Source: Acidimicrobiales bacterium (lineage in GTDB: Bacteria > Actinomycetota > Acidimicrobiia > Acidimicrobiales > SHLQ01). From it: a stretch of DNA of 64,000 bases. The stretch covers positions 28,079 through 92,078 of the forward strand of contig JAHDEJ010000010.1 of assembly GCA_020628865.1 (NCBI GenBank). Reading direction: 5' to 3'. This document shows, in pieces, positions 1 to 14,551 of this stretch. The position numbers and the translations under genes are program-made. Position 1 is the first letter of the stretch; every line of letters begins with the position of its first letter. Under the pieces are notes generated by a model. It was not told where the DNA came from. It saw only the letters and a list, made by a program, of their open reading frames with translations, and searched no databases.

Positions 1-180
1 GGCGCAGGAGCTTCCGCAACCGGATCAAAGGCCGGAGGAGCCGGAGCATCAAACGCCGAAGGCGCAGGAGCTTCCGCAACCGGATCGAACGCCGGAGGAG
101 CCGGAGCATCAAACGCCGGAGGCGCAGGCGGGGCCGGAGCGGCCGCTGCCGGGTCGAAGGTCGGGGTGGCCGGAGCCGGA
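1..180. repeat. 60-bp in-frame tandem repeat in the kinase tail
   Basis: Positions 1-60 and 61-120 are nearly identical 60-mers differing at only a few bases, and a degenerate third unit follows to about 180. On the minus strand each unit encodes a 20-residue block of the form AFDAPAPPAFDPVAEAPAPS. The array continues beyond the left edge, so its full length is unknown. It is likely a flexible low-complexity extension that varies in copy number. Confidence 0.85.
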
Positions 181-2381
181 TCGAACGTCGGCGGGGCCGG
201 GGCGGCCGCCATCGGATCGAACGTCGGTGCGGCAGGTGCGGCACTGTCGAGCGGAGGCACGTCGACTGCTCCGAAGACCTCAGAAGGCGTCGAGGGGGTG
301 GTTGGCACGGCGTCGAGCGCAGCTGCCGGGAAGGCCGGTGTTGCCGGCGGAGTTTCGATCACGGGCTCCTGGAACACGGGAGCGGGCTGCTCGATCGTGG
401 GCTCCACCAGGGGGATGGACGCGGGCTCCGGGCTCTCGTCCATTCCGAAGTTGCCGAGTTCGAACATTCCGGACGGCGCTGCCTCGGGTTCAGGCGCCGG
501 AGCGGCTTCCGGTTCCGGAAGCGGGGCGGTGAGCACGGTGGTCGGTTCGCCGGCTCGCCATTCGGCCACGACATCGGCCGGAATCGTGACGGCGGCAACC
601 GTGCCACCGTCGTGTCCGGGCGTGAGCACCACGGTGAGCGCCATGCGCTGGGCGAGACGTCCGACAACGGTGAGTCCGAGGCTCCGAGACATCGAGAGGC
701 TGTTGCTCGGCGGGTTGGCCAGCAGGTGGTTCAGCTCGGCGCGACGGTCCTCGGCGAGGCCGGTGCCACGGTCGACGACCTGAAGCGTGTAGGAACCGCT
801 GGCGTCGGACAAGCCGATGACGTCGGCGACGGTGCCGGGCGACGAGCTCTGCGTGGCATTCTCCATCAGCTCGGAGAGCAGGTGGGCGAGGTCCTGGGCG
901 ACATGTCCGGCGACGAGAAGATCGTCGAGCGCCACGGGAACGATGCGCCGATAGTCCTCGACCTCACCGATGGCAACCCGAACGACCTCACGGAGCTCGA
1001 CGGCTGGGCCGCGGCGACGTGGGCTGCTCTGGCCGGCGAGCACCAGAAGGCTCTCAGCGTTCCGGCGCATGCGGGTGGCCAGGTGGTCGACCCGGTACAT
1101 CTGGGCGAGACGATCCGAGTCCCGTTCGTTCGACTCGAGCTGGTCGATGACTTCGAGCTGACGGTCGACCAGCGTCTGGTTGCGACGAGCGAGGTTGACG
1201 AACATGTCCGAAATGCCGCTCTGGAGCAGGTCGTCCTGCTGCAGAGCAACGGACTCCGTGGCTCGCCGAATGTCGTTCAAGCTCTCGGAGACCTCTGCGA
1301 TCTCGTCGTTGCCCTCCATCTCGAGGACGGGTCGGGACTCCCGAGCGGTCGGTTCTCCCCCGCTGACGCTGACGGCGAGATCCGGGAGGTCGTGCTTGGC
1401 GAGTGCGGCAGCTTCGGCGCTGACGGTCGAGAGGCGCTTGCGAAGGCCATTGCCGACGACCAGAAGCGCACCGAGGCCGAGCAGCAGGCCGATGAGCGCA
1501 AGCGCACCGAGGTTGCGGGTCGTGCCCTGTGCATCGCTCGAGGAGGACGCAGCGGCAGCACCGGCACGGTTGATGAGCGTCCGGCGTGCCTCGGCAATCG
1601 CCGTGGCCTGGTCGTTGCTCGCAGCTTCCCACGCCGCCGCGTCGACGGTTGTCGGGTCGCCGGCCGCGGTGGCGAGGAATTCAGCGCTCAGGGAGGCGTA
1701 GGCGCCTTCGACGTCGCGGACCTGCTCGGCTGGCAGTGCCCGGAAGAAGTAGGCGTCGAGCAGGCTGGTGGTTGCGGCGAGGCGCTCGGAAAGCTCCGGA
1801 GGCGTCGTACCGCTGTGTGCAGCCCACATGCCGAGGAGCTGGGCATCGGCTGCGGCGAGTGCGGCGTCGTTCAGGTCGCTGGCCTTGAGCAGCTCGGCGG
1901 CCACCGCGGCTTCGGAACGACCCGAAACCCGGGCGTCGAAGGCAACGAGCTCGGTGAGGAGCTCCATGTCGGCGTCGTAGACGATCTCTGCGCCCGCACC
2001 GTTGGTGGCGAATTCGGCCGTCACGAGGTCGCGATGGGTGCCGATGTCCCGGATGTCGCTGATGAGATCGCCGACGTCGAGCGATTCGAATAGCGGCGCC
2101 TTTGCAAGCCAGGCTGCGCTGGCGGCATCGGTCGTCGCACGCACCTCATCGAGGTTCTGTTGGGCAACGACCGAGTTCTGGTTCTGCACGGCCTCGTCGC
2201 GCAATGCGTCGAAGAGTCGTCCGTTCAGTAGCGCCATGTCGACGCGACGATCGGCATCCGTGGCGCTGGACAGGTCGGTCAAACCGCCCCGAATTCCGAG
2301 GCCAGCAATGGCCAGGAGCGCAAGAAGTGGGCCCACCAGGAGCAGCGCCAGCTTCTTTCTGATTGTCAGGTTGTTGAACAT
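1..2381 (-). CDS. CvnA-like sensor histidine kinase with NIT-type sensor region (3' end off window)
   Basis: A long open frame runs leftward from ATG 2381 and off the window edge, giving at least 793 residues. An N-terminal helix (about 9-30) and a second one near 288-308 bracket an extracytoplasmic helical region that resembles nitrate/nitrite-sensing (NIT) domains. A HAMP-like segment follows. Near residue 428 is YRVDHLATRMRRNAESLLVL, the block typical of Streptomyces CvnA conservon kinases. An HATPase_c domain comes next, with its N box at SELMENAT (about 500) and its G box at DRGTGLAED (about 537). After about residue 600 the protein becomes a Pro/Ala/Phe-Asp repeat tail. GAGGG lies just upstream of the start. 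In conservons CvnA feeds a roadblock protein, a DUF742 protein and a small GTPase. Those genes would lie left of position 1, so the pathway is inferred. Confidence 0.85.
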   Translation of the reverse strand, partial: MFNNLTIRKKLALLLVGPLLALLAIAGLGIRGGLTDLSSATDADRRVDMALLNGRLFDALRDEAVQNQNSVVAQQNLDEVRATTDAASAAWLAKAPLFESLDVGDLISDIRDIGTHRDLVTAEFATNGAGAEIVYDADMELLTELVAFDARVSGRSEAAVAAELLKASDLNDAALAAADAQLLGMWAAHSGTTPPELSERLAATTSLLDAYFFRALPAEQVRDVEGAYASLSAEFLATAAGDPTTVDAAAWEAASNDQATAIAEARRTLINRAGAAAASSSSDAQGTTRNLGALALIGLLLGLGALLVVGNGLRKRLSTVSAEAAALAKHDLPDLAVSVSGGEPTARESRPVLEMEGNDEIAEVSESLNDIRRATESVALQQDDLLQSGISDMFVNLARRNQTLVDRQLEVIDQLESNERDSDRLAQMYRVDHLATRMRRNAESLLVLAGQSSPRRRGPAVELREVVRVAIGEVEDYRRIVPVALDDLLVAGHVAQDLAHLLSELMENATQSSSPGTVADVIGLSDASGSYTLQVVDRGTGLAEDRRAELNHLLANPPSNSLSMSRSLGLTVVGRLAQRMALTVVLTPGHDGGTVAAVTIPADVVAEWRAGEPTTVLTAPLPEPEAAPAPEPEAAPSGMFELGNFGMDESPEPASIPLVEPTIEQPAPVFQEPVIETPPATPAFPAAALDAVPTTPSTPSEVFGAVDVPPLDSAAPAAPTFDPMAAAPAPPTFDPAPATPTFDPAAAAPAPPAPPAFDAPAPPAFDPVAEAPAPSAFDAPAPPAFDPVAEAPA

Positions 2382-2474
2382 GATTCCCTCGGCAGTGACG
2401 GCAGCCGTCTCCGCACTATCGGAATCACGAGTGTGAAATTGAGTGGTTTTCCCGTCCCCGAGGGGGCGGAATGA

Positions 2475-3948
2475 TCACCGCTGTGGCGTATCCGTGGGTC
2501 GAACCGGGGCCGGCAGGCTGGAGTCGCCCATGAGCGCAGCGTCGACGGCCGCAGCGCACGAGCGACCTTCGGCAATGGCCCACACGATCAACGACTGCCC
2601 GCGCCCCATGTCGCCGCACACGAAGACGTTGTCCACGTTGGTCGACCAGTCGTCGTCGCGAACGACATTTCCACGGTCGGAGAGGTCCACTCCGAGCCCG
2701 GTCAGCAGCGGCGAACGCTCCGGACCGGTGAAGCCCATTGCGAGCAGCACCATCTGGGCCGGGAAGCGCTCTTCGCTGCCTTCGACCGGAACGAAGGACA
2801 TGCGGCCGTCCACCACGTCCTGCCGGACACGAACGGTCTGGAGCGCCGCCACGTTGCCGTCGTCGTCCATCTCGAACTCGACCGTGTTGATCCCGTACTC
2901 ACGCACGTCGCCATCGGCGATCTCGATGGCCTCTTCGTGCGCTGACGGCGTGCGAAGGATCATCGGCCAGGTCGGCCACGGGTTTCCGGCCGCCCGCTCC
3001 TCCGGTGGTTCCGGCATGATCTCGAACTGGTGCACGGACTTCGCACCGTGACGCAGCACGGTTCCGAGACAGTCGGCACCCGTGTCGCCACCGCCGATGA
3101 TGACGACGTCGAGCCCTTCCGCGGACCGCGGGTGCTCGGCAAGATCGCCTTCCTGCACCTTGTTCGCCGGCGGGAGGAACTCCATCGCTTGCATGATGTT
3201 GTGCGCCTCTCGGCCCGGGATCGGAAGATCCCGCCACTGCGTCGCTCCACCGGCCAACACGACCGCGTCGTGATCGGCCTGCAGCGCCTCGGTGGTGATG
3301 TCGACGCCGACGTTCACCCCGGTGCGGAACACCGTGCCCTCGGCCTCCATCTGTTCGAGCCGTCGATCGAGGAACTTCTTCTCCATCTTGAACTCGGGGA
3401 TCCCGTAGCGCATGAGACCGCCGATGCGATCGGCTCGCTCATAGACGGTCACCGAGTGACCGGCTCGGGTGAGCTGCTGGGCAACGGCGAGGCCGGCGGG
3501 TCCTGAACCGACGACGGCGATCTTCTTGCCCGTCTGCACCTTCGGCATGACCGGGGTGACCCAGCCTTCCTCGAACGCCCGCTCGATGATTTCGACCTCG
3601 ACCTGCTTGATGGTCACCGGAGGCTCGTGGATTCCGAGCACGCACGATCCCTCGCACGGGGCCGGGCACAGTCGGCCGGTGAACTCCGGGAAGTTGTTGG
3701 TGGCGTGGAGGCGCTCGATGGCCTCCTTCCAGTTGCCGCGGTAGACCAGGTCGTTCCAGTCCGGAATGAGGTTTCCGAGCGGGCAGCCGTTGTTGCAGAA
3801 CGGGATGCCGCAGTCCATGCATCGAGATGCCTGGGTCTTCAGCTCGTCCTCGCCGAAGTCCTCGTAGACCTCGTTCCAGTCGAGGATGCGCACCGGCACG
3901 GGTCGACGTGTCGGCAGCGAGCGGTCGTGCTTCATGAAGCCGGTTGGA

Positions 3949-3956
<8 letters not shown>
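2475..3956 (-). CDS. gltD: Glutamate synthase (NADPH) small subunit
   Basis: The 493-residue protein is the electron-input subunit of glutamate synthase. It oxidises NADPH and passes electrons through flavin and 4Fe-4S clusters to GltB for glutamate formation from glutamine and 2-oxoglutarate. The N-terminal cysteine groups [13 protein letters not shown] and CPAPCEGSC are the Fe-S ligands. An FAD-binding GSGPAG lies in the middle, an NADPH-binding GGGDTG follows, and [10 protein letters not shown] is near the C-terminus. The start at 3956 ([12 protein letters not shown]) was chosen over a longer frame because it matches the family N-terminus and overlaps the gltB stop by 8 bp, giving translational coupling. 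Confidence 0.95.
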
Positions 3957-8571
<4,615 letters not shown>

Positions 8572-8769
8572 CCTCTTGGCGTGGTGGGGAAGGCACGCCG
8601 GGACGACATTGGCCCAGTGCCGATGGACGAAGTTACCGCAGAACGTGGCCGTTCACCAACACAAGTGGGGCCGAGGATCCGTCACATCGACGGCGCCCGG
8701 GACATGCGTACGGCCAAGTTTCACGCCGGAACCGTCACGATGCGTGTCCATCGTGCGCCATCATGGGGC

Positions 8770-10041
8770 ATGGCTTCACCGCATCTGGCCCACGCTCACT
8801 CGCTGCTGCGATTCATCGACGCATCACCCTCGCCGTACCACGCCGTCGAATCGGCCACGGAGCTGCTCTCCGAGGCCGGGTTCCAGGTCGTCGACCCCGG
8901 GGCCGACGCACCGACCACGCCCGGCCGGTGGGTACTCCCCCGCGACGGCGCCCTGCTCGCGTGGATCGTCCCCGACGGCGCTGCGCCCGACACGCCGTTC
9001 CACATCGTCGGCGCACACACCGACAGCCCGAACCTCCGGGTCAAGCCCACCCCGAACGCCGATGTTCCGGGGTTCCGCCGGCTCGGCGTCGAGGTGTACG
9101 GCGGCGTGCTGCTCAACTCGTGGCTGGATCGTGACCTCGGGCTCTCCGGTCGGGTCTCGGTTCGGGGCACGGATGGCCCAGAGGTGCGTCTCGTCCTCAT
9201 CGACACGCCGCTGTTCCGACTCCCCCAACTCGCCATCCATCTCGACCGCGGCGTCAACGACGGGCTGCAACTCAACAAGCAGCAGCACCTCTGCCCGATC
9301 TACGGCGACGCGAACGCGCCGGACCTCATGACGATCGTGGCGGAACAGGCCGGCGTCGGCGTGCGAGACATTCTCGGTTTCGACCTGATGTTCCACGACA
9401 CGGCGCCATCGCAGCTCGTCGGCGCCGACGCGGCCTTCATCAGCGCACCCCGGCTCGACAACCAGCTGTCCTGCCATGCGGCGATCACTGCGCTGTCCGG
9501 AACCACACCGTCGGACTCGATTCCCGTTGTGGCGCTCTTCGATCATGAGGAGGTCGGCTCGGTCAGCGTGACCGGCGCCGCGACCGACGCACTCCCCCGC
9601 CTGCTGCGCAACATCACGCTGGGATTGGGCGGATCGGAGACCGATCACGCTCGAGCGCTCGACTCGTCGCTCTTCGTGTCTGCCGACAATGCACACGCAA
9701 CCCACCCGAACTATCCGGAACGCCACGATCCCGGCCACCCGATCCTGATGAACGGCGGACCGGTGCTGAAGTTCAACTCGAACCAGCGGTACACGACCGA
9801 TGCCATCTCCGCCGGCATCTTCCGGCTTGCAGCAGAACGGGCCGGTGTCGAGATCCAGAGCTTCGTGAGCCGCACCGACATGCCGTGCGGTTCCACGATC
9901 GGGCCGACCGTCGCCGCGAGCCTCGGTGTTCGGGCACTCGACGTCGGCTGTGCCCAGCTCGCGATGCACTCCGCCCGCGAGCTTGCCGGCACCAACGACC
10001 CGTGGGACCTCACCCTGATCCTGGCGGACCTCCTGGGCTGA
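8770..10041 (+). CDS. apeB: M18 family aminopeptidase
   Basis: The 423-residue enzyme belongs to the M18 aspartyl aminopeptidase family, cytosolic dizinc enzymes that remove N-terminal (often acidic) residues. Family blocks are intact: GAHTDSPNLRVKP near the start (first zinc His/Asp), VALFDHEEVGS (catalytic Glu pair), SADNAHATHPNYPERHD and the C-terminal MHSARELAG. Length matches bacterial ApeB. The start at 8770 gives the family N-terminus (HSLLRFIDASPSPYHAV) and has GGGG just upstream. An in-frame ATG at 8740 would add ten residues. The gene is divergent from gltB and convergent with the trk operon, which ends 19 bp away. Confidence 0.92.
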   Translation: MASPHLAHAHSLLRFIDASPSPYHAVESATELLSEAGFQVVDPGADAPTTPGRWVLPRDGALLAWIVPDGAAPDTPFHIVGAHTDSPNLRVKPTPNADVPGFRRLGVEVYGGVLLNSWLDRDLGLSGRVSVRGTDGPEVRLVLIDTPLFRLPQLAIHLDRGVNDGLQLNKQQHLCPIYGDANAPDLMTIVAEQAGVGVRDILGFDLMFHDTAPSQLVGADAAFISAPRLDNQLSCHAAITALSGTTPSDSIPVVALFDHEEVGSVSVTGAATDALPRLLRNITLGLGGSETDHARALDSSLFVSADNAHATHPNYPERHDPGHPILMNGGPVLKFNSNQRYTTDAISAGIFRLAAERAGVEIQSFVSRTDMPCGSTIGPTVAASLGVRALDVGCAQLAMHSARELAGTNDPWDLTLILADLLG

Positions 10042-10060
10042 ACGAGCTCGCCGTCCGGCG

Positions 10061-11665
10061 TCAGAACGTGTGCTTGTGCGGGCGGATCTTGCGGAGGCTC
10101 CGGCGAGGCGCGGCGAACATGAGGAGCACGGCGATGAGCTCCAACCGACCGGCGATCATGAGGAACGCCAACACCAGTCGCGCCGGCGTCGAGAACGCGT
10201 CCTGGAAGGTCGCCGTCGGACCGGCGGCACCCAGCGCCGGGCCCATGTTGCTCAATGAACCGATCACGGCCGAAAGGGCCTCCTCGAGTTCGGCCCCCAA
10301 CGCCGTGACGGCGAGCAGGCCGCCAACGAGCATCGCCAGCCACGCCATGCCGTAGACGGCGATCTTGTGAGCGACCGTGTCGGAAACGATGTTGGACCCG
10401 AGCCGAAGCGGAATCACCGACCGGGGCTGACGGGATCGTGCGACCAGGCGATGGACGTGTGCGCCGAGCACCCGGATCCGGATGACCTTCACGCCGCCGG
10501 CCGTCGACCCCGACATGCCGCCGACCGTCATCAGGATGAGCAACACGATCAGTGGGCCGGCGCCCCATGCCACGAAGTCACCGGCGGTTCCGGCGCCCTG
10601 GGCATTGCCGAAACCGGTGCTCGTCCCGAGGCTGACGACGTTGAAGACGGCGGTTCGCATCGTCGGGCCGAGGTCGCCACCGATCTCGCCACCGATGAGG
10701 AGCATGGCCGTCACGGCGCCGATGGCAGCCACGATCACGGCAATGAACGCACGGAATTCATGGTCCTTGGCGTAGACCGCCCGATCGCGGGCGAGGAACA
10801 GCCAGTGGAGTGCGAAGTTCGTTCCGCCGATCATCATCGCCACGATGGCCACGATCTCGATCGGGACGCTGTCGAACTCCCCGAGCGAGTCGTTGTAGGT
10901 GGAGAAGCCGCCCGTTGCTGCGGTCGTCAGGCTGTGGGTGAATCCGTCGTAGAGCGACATCCCGGCGACCGTGTAGGCCACGGTCATCAGCAACGTTGCG
11001 CCGATGTACACCTGCCAGAGGAGGCGGGCGGTGTCCTTCGCCCGGGGCGCGATCCGGTCGGCGGTCGGGCCCGGTGCTTCGGCGCCGATGAAGCCCATTG
11101 CCCGCCGGCCCAACGCCGGGAGCACGGTGACGACGAGCTGGACGAAGCCCATGCCGCCGTACCACTGCGTGAGCTGCCGGTAGAACAGCACGCCCTGCCC
11201 GACCCGCGGGTTGGGGTCGTCCAGGTCGGGCAGCGTGGTGAGCACCGTCGAACCGGTTGCCGTGTAGCCCGAGGTGGACTCGAAGACAGCGTCGGCGATT
11301 TCGATCCAGAACGACGACGCACCGGATTGGAACGTCCGGGTGAGGATGAAGGGCAGCGCCCCCATCACCGAGACGAGAACCCACGACCATGCGACGGCGG
11401 CGAACACGGTGCGAGGAGCCAGATCGCCCAAACGAGTGGAGAACCACAACGCGCCGCCGACGACGGCAAAGATCGCACTGCAGAGCAGCAACATCGGACC
11501 GCCGTCGCCAAACCCGATGAATTCGACGATTGCGGCGATGAGCAGGCCGGGCGAGATGACGGCGAGTGCGAGACCGCAGATGTGGGCGACCGTCGACGGG
11601 ATCCGCCGGCTGGGCGCCGTGAATCCCGCGGCGCGCTTCTCGGAACGACGTTCGAGCCGGAGCAT
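10061..11665 (-). CDS. TrkH-type potassium transporter subunit (second copy, canonical filters)
   Basis: The 534-residue membrane protein is a TrkH/KtrB-family K+ channel-like subunit. It has four pore loops with the conserved filter glycines in SGYTATGST, TAATGGFST, LGTSTGFGN and SNMGPALG. The fourth loop keeps the NxGP pattern of typical TrkH. About ten helices are visible. Its ATG overlaps the stop of the upstream trkH by 4 bp (ATGA), so it is translationally coupled and is the last gene of trkA-trkH-trkH. The N-terminal 35 residues are basic and cytoplasmic. The partner regulator is TrkA, encoded first in the operon. Confidence 0.93.
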   Translation of the reverse strand: MLRLERRSEKRAAGFTAPSRRIPSTVAHICGLALAVISPGLLIAAIVEFIGFGDGGPMLLLCSAIFAVVGGALWFSTRLGDLAPRTVFAAVAWSWVLVSVMGALPFILTRTFQSGASSFWIEIADAVFESTSGYTATGSTVLTTLPDLDDPNPRVGQGVLFYRQLTQWYGGMGFVQLVVTVLPALGRRAMGFIGAEAPGPTADRIAPRAKDTARLLWQVYIGATLLMTVAYTVAGMSLYDGFTHSLTTAATGGFSTYNDSLGEFDSVPIEIVAIVAMMIGGTNFALHWLFLARDRAVYAKDHEFRAFIAVIVAAIGAVTAMLLIGGEIGGDLGPTMRTAVFNVVSLGTSTGFGNAQGAGTAGDFVAWGAGPLIVLLILMTVGGMSGSTAGGVKVIRIRVLGAHVHRLVARSRQPRSVIPLRLGSNIVSDTVAHKIAVYGMAWLAMLVGGLLAVTALGAELEEALSAVIGSLSNMGPALGAAGPTATFQDAFSTPARLVLAFLMIAGRLELIAVLLMFAAPRRSLRKIRPHKHTF

Positions 11666-13161
11666 CAGGACCCGCCGATCGAACGATGAGGTCGGAACCG
11701 TCCCAGCCAGCGGGCGAAGCCGGCGATGGTCACCAGCACGGGATAGATGGAGAGCCGCCCGAGCACCATGGCCACGATGGCGACCGTTTGAGACCATCGA
11801 TCGAGCACCACGGCTGCCGCGATGTTCTCGTCGGTCAACACGATGCCGACGTTCGAGATCAACGAGAGCGAGAAGGTGAGCGTTCCCATCAGGTCCAGCG
11901 AGGAGACGTTCACGAGGACCGCGATCGACGTGAGCGTGATCAGGTGCGCCCACAGGTAGCCGTAGGTGCGCTCGAGGGACTGCTCGGGCGTGGCTTCGCC
12001 GTCGATGCGAATGACGCCGATGCGGTGCGGATAGAGCAGGCCGCGCAGCGACCGGCGCACCTCCAGCGCAACCCGGACGACGCGGGCGAGCCGAAAGCCG
12101 CTGCCCACCGATCCGGTCATCGCACCGATTCCGGCGCCGATCAGCAGGATCGCCTGGGTGAACGAGCCGCCGGCCGCCCAGTTGCCGGAGCGGAGCCCGG
12201 TCGTCGAGAGCATGGAGCTGACGGAGAAGGCGGCCTCGGTCGCGGTGAGGTTGTCGCCGATCAGCCACACGCCGAGGAACCCGATGAGCAGCAGGCAGCC
12301 ATAGAGCCGGAGCTCGGTCGAGTGCAGCACCGAGTCCCAGGCACCACGAAGCGCGGCCCAGACGATCACGAGGCTGCCCCCGGCGGCAACCATGCCGATC
12401 GTGGCGACCCAATCGATGAATGCGCTGTCGAAGTGTCCGATCGAGGCGGCATGGTTGGCCATCCCACCGGTCGACGCGGTGCTGAGGGCGTAGGAAAGCG
12501 CGTCGAAGGGCCCCATGCCGCCAAGCAGGAAGCCGAGCAACAGGGTGGCGGTGAGCAACAGGTACATCCCGAAGATGTTCCGAACGGCGCCACGCGTCGA
12601 CGTCACCAGCTGCTCGCTTCGCCGGAGTCCGCGCGACGGCGAGAGCTCGATGCCGGCGATCGCGACCGGCAGCACGCCCATACCGGCGATGAGCACGCCC
12701 AGGCCACAGAGCCACGGCAGCATGACCCGCAGGAACCGCATGGCGTGCGTGAGCTCCTGGGGGTCCACGATGGTCGTGAAACCGGTGGTCGTGGTAGCGC
12801 TCACCGCCTCGAAGAAGGCAGAGGGAATCGACTCGAACTCACCGGACAGCGCAAATGCGATGAGGGCGACGAGGGCTGCGCCCGACCAGCCGGCGACCAG
12901 CATCGACATGGCCATGGGCGGCGAGATTCGTTTGGGCCGTTCCTGGAACCGTCCGAGCGTCCGGCCGCCGACAACGGCCCCGGCGCCGACGACCACGAGG
13001 ATCATCATCTCCTGCAGCGCCTCATTGCGATCGAGCAGCAACCCGACGAAGGCGGCGGCAAGCGCAGCGACGCCGCCGATCGTGGCGCCGATGCCAAACG
13101 GCTTCGGCAGGACGTGGATGGTGCCGGCCCGCACGGCGGGGGCCGTTCGGGTGACTGCCAT
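11665..13161 (-). CDS. TrkH-type potassium transporter subunit (first copy, divergent fourth filter)
   Basis: This 498-residue TrkH paralog has pore loops SATTTTGFTT, TASTGGMANH, LSTTGLRSGN and SNVGIVLTDEN. The filter glycines are present, but the last loop lacks the GPxxG that follows the glycine in canonical TrkH and in the neighbouring copy. The gene starts with an ATGA overlap on the trkA stop and ends with an ATGA overlap on the next trkH. The two TrkH proteins are therefore made from one message. TrkH works as a dimer in the family, so a heterodimer is possible but unproven. Confidence 0.9.
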   Translation of the reverse strand: MAVTRTAPAVRAGTIHVLPKPFGIGATIGGVAALAAAFVGLLLDRNEALQEMMILVVVGAGAVVGGRTLGRFQERPKRISPPMAMSMLVAGWSGAALVALIAFALSGEFESIPSAFFEAVSATTTTGFTTIVDPQELTHAMRFLRVMLPWLCGLGVLIAGMGVLPVAIAGIELSPSRGLRRSEQLVTSTRGAVRNIFGMYLLLTATLLLGFLLGGMGPFDALSYALSTASTGGMANHAASIGHFDSAFIDWVATIGMVAAGGSLVIVWAALRGAWDSVLHSTELRLYGCLLLIGFLGVWLIGDNLTATEAAFSVSSMLSTTGLRSGNWAAGGSFTQAILLIGAGIGAMTGSVGSGFRLARVVRVALEVRRSLRGLLYPHRIGVIRIDGEATPEQSLERTYGYLWAHLITLTSIAVLVNVSSLDLMGTLTFSLSLISNVGIVLTDENIAAAVVLDRWSQTVAIVAMVLGRLSIYPVLVTIAGFARWLGRFRPHRSIGGS

Positions 13162-14504
13162 CAGTCCAGGGTCTTGGCGACCGTGTCGACGGATTCGGGC
13201 TCGGCCATGACGATGACGTGATCGCCCTTGCGGAGTTCTGTGCGGCCACGAGCGATCTGGGCGCGACCATCCCGCACGACAGCGGCGATCAGCACGTCTC
13301 GGGGCAGTCCGAGATCGCAGATCGACGAACCGTCGGCCCGCGAACCGCTGTGGATCTCGAACTCGAGCAGCTCGACCTCGCCCTGTAGGAAGGTGGTGAC
13401 CTGGGCGACATCACCGCGCACGAAGCGGAGCACGCCATTGGCCGTGGCAGTTCGTGGCGACAACGCAGCATCCACGCCGACCTGGTCGAGCAGGTCGAGA
13501 AAGTTGAGTCGGTGAACCACGGCGATCGTCTCGGGCACGCCGGCCGACTTTGCGTAGACCGAGGCGAGAATGTTCGCATCGTCCTCGCCCGTCAGCGCTG
13601 CGACCAGCTCGATCCGGGGAAGATCGGCCTCGTCGAGCACGTCGGAGTCCGTGATGTCACCCTGCAACACCCGGACTCCATCCAGCTTCTCTGCGATGAG
13701 TCGGGCACGATCCGGGTCCCGTTCGATGATCTGCACCCGGGCGCCGGTTCCCCGGAGCTTCTCGGCGATCAGCCGGGCCGTGCGCCCACCGCCGAGCAGG
13801 AGGATCTCCCGCGGGACGTCGCGGGCCAGACCGACGAGCTTGGCCACCTTGCGTCGGGCCGAGCGGACACACACGATGCGGACGAGGTCGTTCGGCTCGA
13901 TGACGTAGTCGCCGCGAGGAATGATGGTCTCGCTGCCACGTTTGATCGACGAGACGATGTAGTCCCAGTCGGGTTCATTCTCGACGCCGAGTTCGATGAG
14001 CGACTTGCCGACGATCGGCGCGTGGTCCGGGATGCGGGCGCCGATCACGAAGACCTCGCCGTTGCCGAGCTTGGCCACCTCGGCTGCACCGGGCATCTCG
14101 ATGAGGGAAAGCACTTCTTGTGCGGTCTCTTCGTCCGGGTCGATCACGAGATCGGCGCCGGACGCCCGTCGCAGACCGGCGGCGTCGTGGCCGCGCAGTT
14201 CGGGCGCTTCGATGCGGACCACGGTCCGGGGCACATCGGCCTGCTTCGCAAGGATCGACGCGACGAGGTTGACCTCGTCGCTCTTGGTGACTGCCACCAA
14301 CAGGTCGGCGGCATCGATGCCGGCCTCGGCGAGGGTCGTCGGGTGCGTGCCGCTGCCCGTGATCACCTCGACATCGATCGTTTCAGCGAGGTGAGCGGCG
14401 CGCTTCGCGTCTCGCTCGATGACGAAGACATCGACGCCCTGACGGCTCAGTCGCTCCGCGACATATGAGCCGACTTCTCCGGCGCCAACGACGATGACTC
14501 GCAC
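13161..14504 (-). CDS. trkA: Trk potassium uptake regulator TrkA
   Basis: The 447-residue protein has the standard TrkA layout of two RCK units, each with an N-terminal Rossmann domain and a TrkA_C domain. The first nucleotide-binding loop is VGAGEVGSYVA with ERD after the second strand. The second is LGGGRTARLIA, again followed by ERD. TrkA binds NAD(H) or ATP/ADP and gates TrkH on the cytoplasmic face. It is the first gene of a three-gene operon and its stop overlaps the first trkH start (ATGA). Confidence 0.95.
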   Translation of the reverse strand: MRVIVVGAGEVGSYVAERLSRQGVDVFVIERDAKRAAHLAETIDVEVITGSGTHPTTLAEAGIDAADLLVAVTKSDEVNLVASILAKQADVPRTVVRIEAPELRGHDAAGLRRASGADLVIDPDEETAQEVLSLIEMPGAAEVAKLGNGEVFVIGARIPDHAPIVGKSLIELGVENEPDWDYIVSSIKRGSETIIPRGDYVIEPNDLVRIVCVRSARRKVAKLVGLARDVPREILLLGGGRTARLIAEKLRGTGARVQIIERDPDRARLIAEKLDGVRVLQGDITDSDVLDEADLPRIELVAALTGEDDANILASVYAKSAGVPETIAVVHRLNFLDLLDQVGVDAALSPRTATANGVLRFVRGDVAQVTTFLQGEVELLEFEIHSGSRADGSSICDLGLPRDVLIAAVVRDGRAQIARGRTELRKGDHVIVMAEPESVDTVAKTLD

Positions 14505-14551
14505 GATCTACAACTACCTTCCCGGCCAGTCGATCACCAATCGAATGGTGA

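Noticed and set aside
612-2093. A 493-codon plus-strand frame over the kinase gene
   Set aside because: The minus-strand frame has unmistakable HATPase and CvnA motifs; the plus-strand product lacks any.
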